64,000 bases of DNA from Sympetrum striolatum. Its lineage: Eukaryota; Arthropoda; Insecta; Odonata; Libellulidae. This document shows positions 60,305-64,000 of this stretch, in pieces. The stretch covers positions 42,689,393 to 42,753,392 of the forward strand of contig OX388350.1 of the NCBI GenBank assembly GCA_947579665.1, in the 5' to 3' direction. How positions within the stretch are numbered: the first letter of the stretch is position 1; each line of letters opens with the position of its first letter. Below the pieces are notes generated by a model. That model saw only the letters and a program-made list of their open reading frames with translations, was not told where the DNA came from and made no database searches. Position numbers and translations under genes: made by a program.

Positions 60305-60795
60305 GGAAGTTTTAAAATACAACGGAAATTATTTGTTATACTATTTCATATTAATAATCCTACTTGCTCTTTTGTTACCATAGAAAATTTTCTGTGTCCT
60401 CTTCATCTAATCCAGAAAGAATTATAATTGTAAAACTATTTATGATAATGTTTCATGTTAATAATTTTACTTTTTCTTTAGTTACCATAAAAACTGATCT
60501 TTTGAGAGATCCAATTCCTCCTTTTTGGATCGAGTAAGAATAATAATTACAAAACTATTTATGATACTGTTTCATATTAATAATCTGGCTTGTTCTTTAG
60601 TAATCGTATAAACCGTTCCGTTGAGAAATGTGATTCCTCTTTATCTAATCGGGAAGGTATAGTAATTAAATAAACTATTAATGATACTGTTTCATAGTAA
60701 TAATCTGACTTGTTCTTAAGTAACCTTAGAAGCCGTTTTGTTGAGAAATGTAATTCTCTTTGTCTGATCTAGAAGGAATTATAATCACAGTATGG
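60305..60795. repeat. Tandem array, about four units of 107-120 bp
   Basis: A unit containing TTTCATATTAATAATC, TTGTTCTTTAGTAAC, GAGAAATGTGATTCCTCT and AAGGAATTATAAT repeats with its TTTCAT word at 60344, 60451, 60570 and 60690. Units differ by scattered substitutions and small indels. The array has no open frame. Confidence 0.85.
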
Positions 60796-60869
60796 TATGT
60801 AAGTAGAAATCAATAGCTCATTGGTTTTAGAGATTACTCAGTATTTTTATAAAAAGCTATTTTTCCAAG

Positions 60870-61600
60870 AATTGGCTCAGCACATTGTGAACTTCGGAGG
60901 AAGCTTTGTGGAGGAACTACGTTTCATTTGCGCACATGTAAATGAAGATTCTGTGAGTAGGACCCCTTCCGTTATCAGCAGATTTCGCCGATGTAGCTTT
61001 TTCTAGAGACGCCTTTTCAATGAGAGAAGTCCTTGCCATGTTCCATCTCACTCATCCTTATTTTCGAGGAACCTTTTCTCCACGCCCCTTTCTATTTTCC
61101 TCTTCGGTCTCCCACTGATGGAAGCGCAAGCCCTGTTTACACTCCGGAGAACATTTCTTTCTCCCATTCATCGTCAAACTCCGCCGAATTTGATTATGCG
61201 CTGCACAAACTCGTTTGCGTGTTGTCCCTTCGCTTTCTCCCTCTCCGCAGACGTCGGCGACGCAAGTTTTACCTCGCTACGTCAACTCGCTTGTTATTTT
61301 GCTTTCTCCGCGTTTTCCCCTTCCTTATCCCGCCGAGGATTTATTTTCCTCCCGCTCGACTCCTTCCATCCGTGGGCGTTTCTTAGCGGTCGCTCTTTCA
61401 AACTTAGCCGTCGATATTTGTCTGGCTTGTGTGTGGGATATGGCTTTCGTTTGCATCGCAGACTTCTTTTGTGGTTTGCTTTTGTTATAATATCGCGTAG
61501 AGGTTCCTTTGTACTACTGTTAGGGTTAGTACGAGTTACTAGCAGTGAGTTGGTGGGAAGAGAAAGATTTAATACAATTGGTTACGAGTAAGTTTATGGA
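60870..61600. other. GC-richer island with overlapping frames
   Basis: Plus-strand frames at 61033-61386, 61118-61591 (157 codons, the longest in the window) and 61215-61490 overlap, so at most one could be real. The peptides are rich in Ser, Phe, Leu and Arg, as expected from a pyrimidine-rich strand, with no family signature. I treat the block as a compositional island, not a gene. Confidence 0.35.
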
Positions 61601-61699
61601 GGTGAAAGTAGTTGGGATTTTTCGTGCATTATCAGATGAATATTTTTTTATTTTCAGCCGTACTTGGCCGTCATTACTTATTGTATTTAAATCCCTGTC

Positions 61700-62087
61700 C
61701 CATGTTTGTCTATAAATACGCAGTTATTCTGGAAAGAATTCGATTCGTTTGAATCGTATACGTGTTCTTTTAGAGATAATTGATTTGTCGTTTTACTTAT
61801 ATGGCGATATTTCTGCCAGAGTTTTAAGAGACGTTTTGTAGCATTTAGTTTGTTATTTTCATGCAGTATGGAAGTTGAGGAATATTTCCTTGGATACTAT
61901 GTTTGTCTGTAAGTACGTTGTTATCCAGGAAATATTTCGATTCCTTTGATATAATAGGTGTTCTTTTAGGGATACTAGATTCGCCGTTATACTTCTGCCA
62001 GAGTTTTAAGAGATATCTTGTAATATCTAGTTTGTTATTTGAATGCTATTGGAAAGTTGAGTAATAATTATTTTGGATGCTAGAGTT
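61700..62087. repeat. Tandem duplication of a unit of about 195 bp
   Basis: ATGTTTGTCTATAA at 61702 and ATGTTTGTCTGTAA at 61899 start two units sharing GTGTTCTTTTAG, CTGCCAGAGTTTTAAGAGA and TAGTTTGTTATTT. The second unit lacks about 14 bp before CTGCCAGAG. It is unrelated to the array at 60.3 kb. Confidence 0.85.
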
Positions 62088-62089
62088 TG

Positions 62090-63300
62090 CATAACTTTAA
62101 ACATTTACCTTTATTATTTTTCCCTCTGTTTTCTTAGTTTTTCTCTGAATTCAATGAATGTTTTTTATTATTCTGCTGATTTGTCTTGTCGGATTTAGAA
62201 TGGTTTATCGGTCGGTTCATCGGTATTATCGGTTTACGTCTGCTTTCAATATAATTTACTCTTGTTTTAGCTTCTATTTTTTGTGTTTATTCTAAATTTT
62301 ATGTATTTATAACTTGTTATAATACTATTATTTATTCTATATGCGTAAATGCTTTTTTACATATCTCTATATCTTGTGTTTTCTTTGGTTCTTACTCATT
62401 TTTTTCTGCTGAGGAAATAATTTGGATGAATGAAACAATTTCCTCTCTCAATTAGGGGAAATAGCTATAATATAGCCATAATTTTTCACTTATCACCCTC
62501 TTCAACACCTATAATAATAATTTTAATATTTAATGTTTAAATTTCTTGCTTTTTCAGTATTTTGATAAGACCTATAAAATTTTTAGGACACTCGCAAGTT
62601 TTCAACTCTCGACACAAGATAGGTTATTTATTTCATGGGCAAAATGTAATTTTCTTACGTATTATGGCCATCCTTAATATTATGCCTTCAAATATAATAT
62701 AAATATAAAATAAATCAATAATTTTTCGTAATATTTTTACTATTATTATTATTATCACAATATTATTATTTTCTTTCTCATCTTAGTATACTATTCTTTT
62801 TCTGTTTTTTCTTCCACTTTGCTCGCATATAATCCTTCACCGCTGTCAGGCTCCTATGTATTCATTTTCTTTACTTAACCTTTTCTTCCCTTCGACCATT
62901 TTGTTTCCACATCTTCCCTTTCTTGTTAATTAAAAACAGGAGTCGCATCCCCGCTCGGTTAGACACGTCTTACCCTCATCAGTCCTTAAAAGACGGAGCG
63001 AAGGGAAAAAAATATGAAAACATCCCTTTCCCCCTTCATTCAGTCATTTTTATATTTTTCTTTGGAATCGCTCCTTTCGAGCGGAAAGAAGAGAGAGTTA
63101 TAAGCAGACGTAGGACCGGAATTGAGTCTTCCCCTTGGCTTCTAGCGAGGAAGGGTCTATATCCCGGAGAAACCGATAGGAAACTCGCAATTTCCTGTAT
63201 TTTTTCCGCTGGCGACGGGATTTAAGGGAAGGAATGCAAGGGCTCATGAGGTGGGCGGGGATTTCGGCGGGGTTTTGCGCCTCCCCAATCGGAAAGGGTG
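62090..63300. other. Noncoding: AT-rich then a GC-richer island
   Basis: AT-rich with (ATT)n runs near 62735-62770. A GC-richer island covers about 62930-63300, with a 100-codon plus frame (62923-63225) that is not recognised. Confidence 0.35.
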
Positions 63301-63303
63301 CCG

Positions 63304-63540
63304 CTAAAGATGGGCGGCAGAATGGAGATAATCTGGTTTGTTATCGTCCGGGTAAAAGCTCTCCAGAATTTGCCGGTTTAACGAATCAATTCTGTTGTCA
63401 CCCACAAGGACTAGACGTTCAGGCTTGAGTTGAGTTTTTGCTGTGTTATAGTACCGCGTAGAAAAGAGACTTTCTAAGTACCTTTGGTACCCCTTTCCCC
63501 CATTCTCATGCAATGAGTCTTCCATGTACCGCAATTTTGT
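63304..63540 (-). pseudogene. Possible BEL/Pao-type pol C-terminal remnant
   Basis: The minus-strand frame contains YQRYLESLFSTRYY, LKPERLVLVGDN and NRQILESFYPDDNK. Their order and spacing resemble the domain after the integrase in BEL/Pao LTR retrotransposons: RYL..L, then L..GD.VLV.DN, then a (W)...R(I/V).E.(F/Y)PG.DG motif. The tryptophan expected before the last motif is absent and the frame stops 79 codons in. No LTR, protease or reverse transcriptase is visible nearby. It may be a small fragment or a chance resemblance. Confidence 0.3.
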
Positions 63541-63837
63541 CAAATACTTTTAATTCGCTAATTCATTAGGCGCATGCACGACATATTTTGAAGAAAAACA
63601 AGAGAACGATGAAACATATATCATGATAAGTTAAAGACTAGTAACGTATATACTGTTTAAGGTTAATTAAAATTCATACTGACTTATCTAATTTACAGCT
63701 GCGTTTTTTTGTAATTCATATATGCTCTCCATATTTATATTTTGTATTATTTTTTTATTACTTTTTATATATACATGCTTATTATGAATTGTATGTATGC
63801 ATAGTAATAATTTTTTACTAATTTAATTAATTGTTAT

Positions 63838-63907
63838 GGAAGTTAACGTTGCTACCAGTCCTTGTGACTTACTTCGGCTGTTTTGTATAGTAAATAAATA
63901 AATAAAT
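63838..63907 (+). mobile_element. LINE 3' end with (TAAA)n tail
   Basis: GTTAACGTTGCTACCAGTCC, then CTTGTGACTTACTTCGGCTG and a (TAAA)n tail at about 63890-63906, match the minus-strand fragment at 32.64-32.71 kb with about ten differences over 55 bp before the tail. Two copies ending in the same tail support a LINE 3' end. No coding part is visible upstream. Confidence 0.6.
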
Positions 63908-64000
63908 TCGTGGCAGCTGACAACCACGAGGAAGTAAAGGTCGTATCTTGTAGTACACTGGGTAAGGAGTTCGCGTGAGGGGGAGTATAACCCTCCGAAG

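Noticed and set aside
61118..61591. 157-codon open frame, longest in the window
   Set aside because: It overlaps two other plus-strand frames in a pyrimidine-rich, GC-rich island, and the peptide has no family signature.
1..64000. CRISPR array, bacterial operons or a defence island
   Set aside because: The gene density, pol III SINEs, LINEs and splice-like signals are eukaryotic. No direct-repeat/spacer pattern is present.

Overview
The window looks like intergenic or intronic DNA from an animal nuclear genome, most probably an arthropod and plausibly an insect. It is AT-rich and has no long open reading frames, operons or bacterial-type gene packing. It carries many short, decayed copies of eukaryotic transposable elements: tRNA-derived SINEs with RNA polymerase III boxes, 5'-truncated non-LTR retrotransposons (LINEs), mariner/Tc1, piggyBac-like and foldback elements, and a possible BEL/Pao remnant. 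The arthropod assignment is an inference from this mix. The species cannot be read from the sequence.

No complete protein-coding host gene can be supported. The best host candidate is a GC-rich open stretch at 691-1015, which ends at a good splice donor and could be a first coding exon. If so, much of the rest could be a long intron. All other clear coding signal is transposon debris: C-terminal reverse transcriptase fragments at 35.9, 37.5-37.0, 40.3-40.7, 43.5-42.9 and 47.7-47.4 kb, and a mariner transposase C-terminus at 33.2-33.0 kb.

Layout: 0-1 kb, candidate exon and GC-rich DNA. 3.4-4 kb, a LINE 3' end and a SINE. 7.2 kb, a SINE. 9-10 kb, two foldback elements. 13.9 kb, a SINE with a perfect 12-bp target duplication. 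18.6 kb, a perfect hairpin. 19.4-20 kb, a LINE 3' UTR. 20-23 kb, dispersed repeat R1, a second tRNA-headed SINE type and a nested insertion. 28.7 kb, another R1 copy. 29.4 kb, a 77-bp Tc1-like palindrome. 32.4-33.2 kb, a local duplication broken by a LINE 3' fragment, followed by the mariner. 35.9-43.5 kb, a LINE-rich stretch with a foldback element. 44.7 kb, the longest R1 copy. 47.4 kb, an old LINE. 50.7 kb, a LINE 3' end. 51.1-51.7 kb, a piggyBac-like non-autonomous element with an iterated internal motif. 59.3 kb, a foldback element. 60.3-62.1 kb, two different tandem arrays. 63.3 kb, the possible BEL/Pao remnant. 63.8 kb, a LINE 3' end.

Between these lie AT-rich stretches and a series of 0.3-0.8 kb GC-richer islands (about 6.0, 20.7, 27.7, 34.5, 41.7, 47.9, 56.2, 61.2 and 63.1 kb). 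They have no recognisable protein signal and may be regulatory or conserved noncoding DNA. There is no CRISPR array, rRNA, convincing functional tRNA or gene cluster. The most interesting structures are the piggyBac-like element, the LINE/minisatellite junction at 40.2 kb, the 77-bp Tc1-like palindrome and the duplication dated by a LINE insertion at 32.4 kb.
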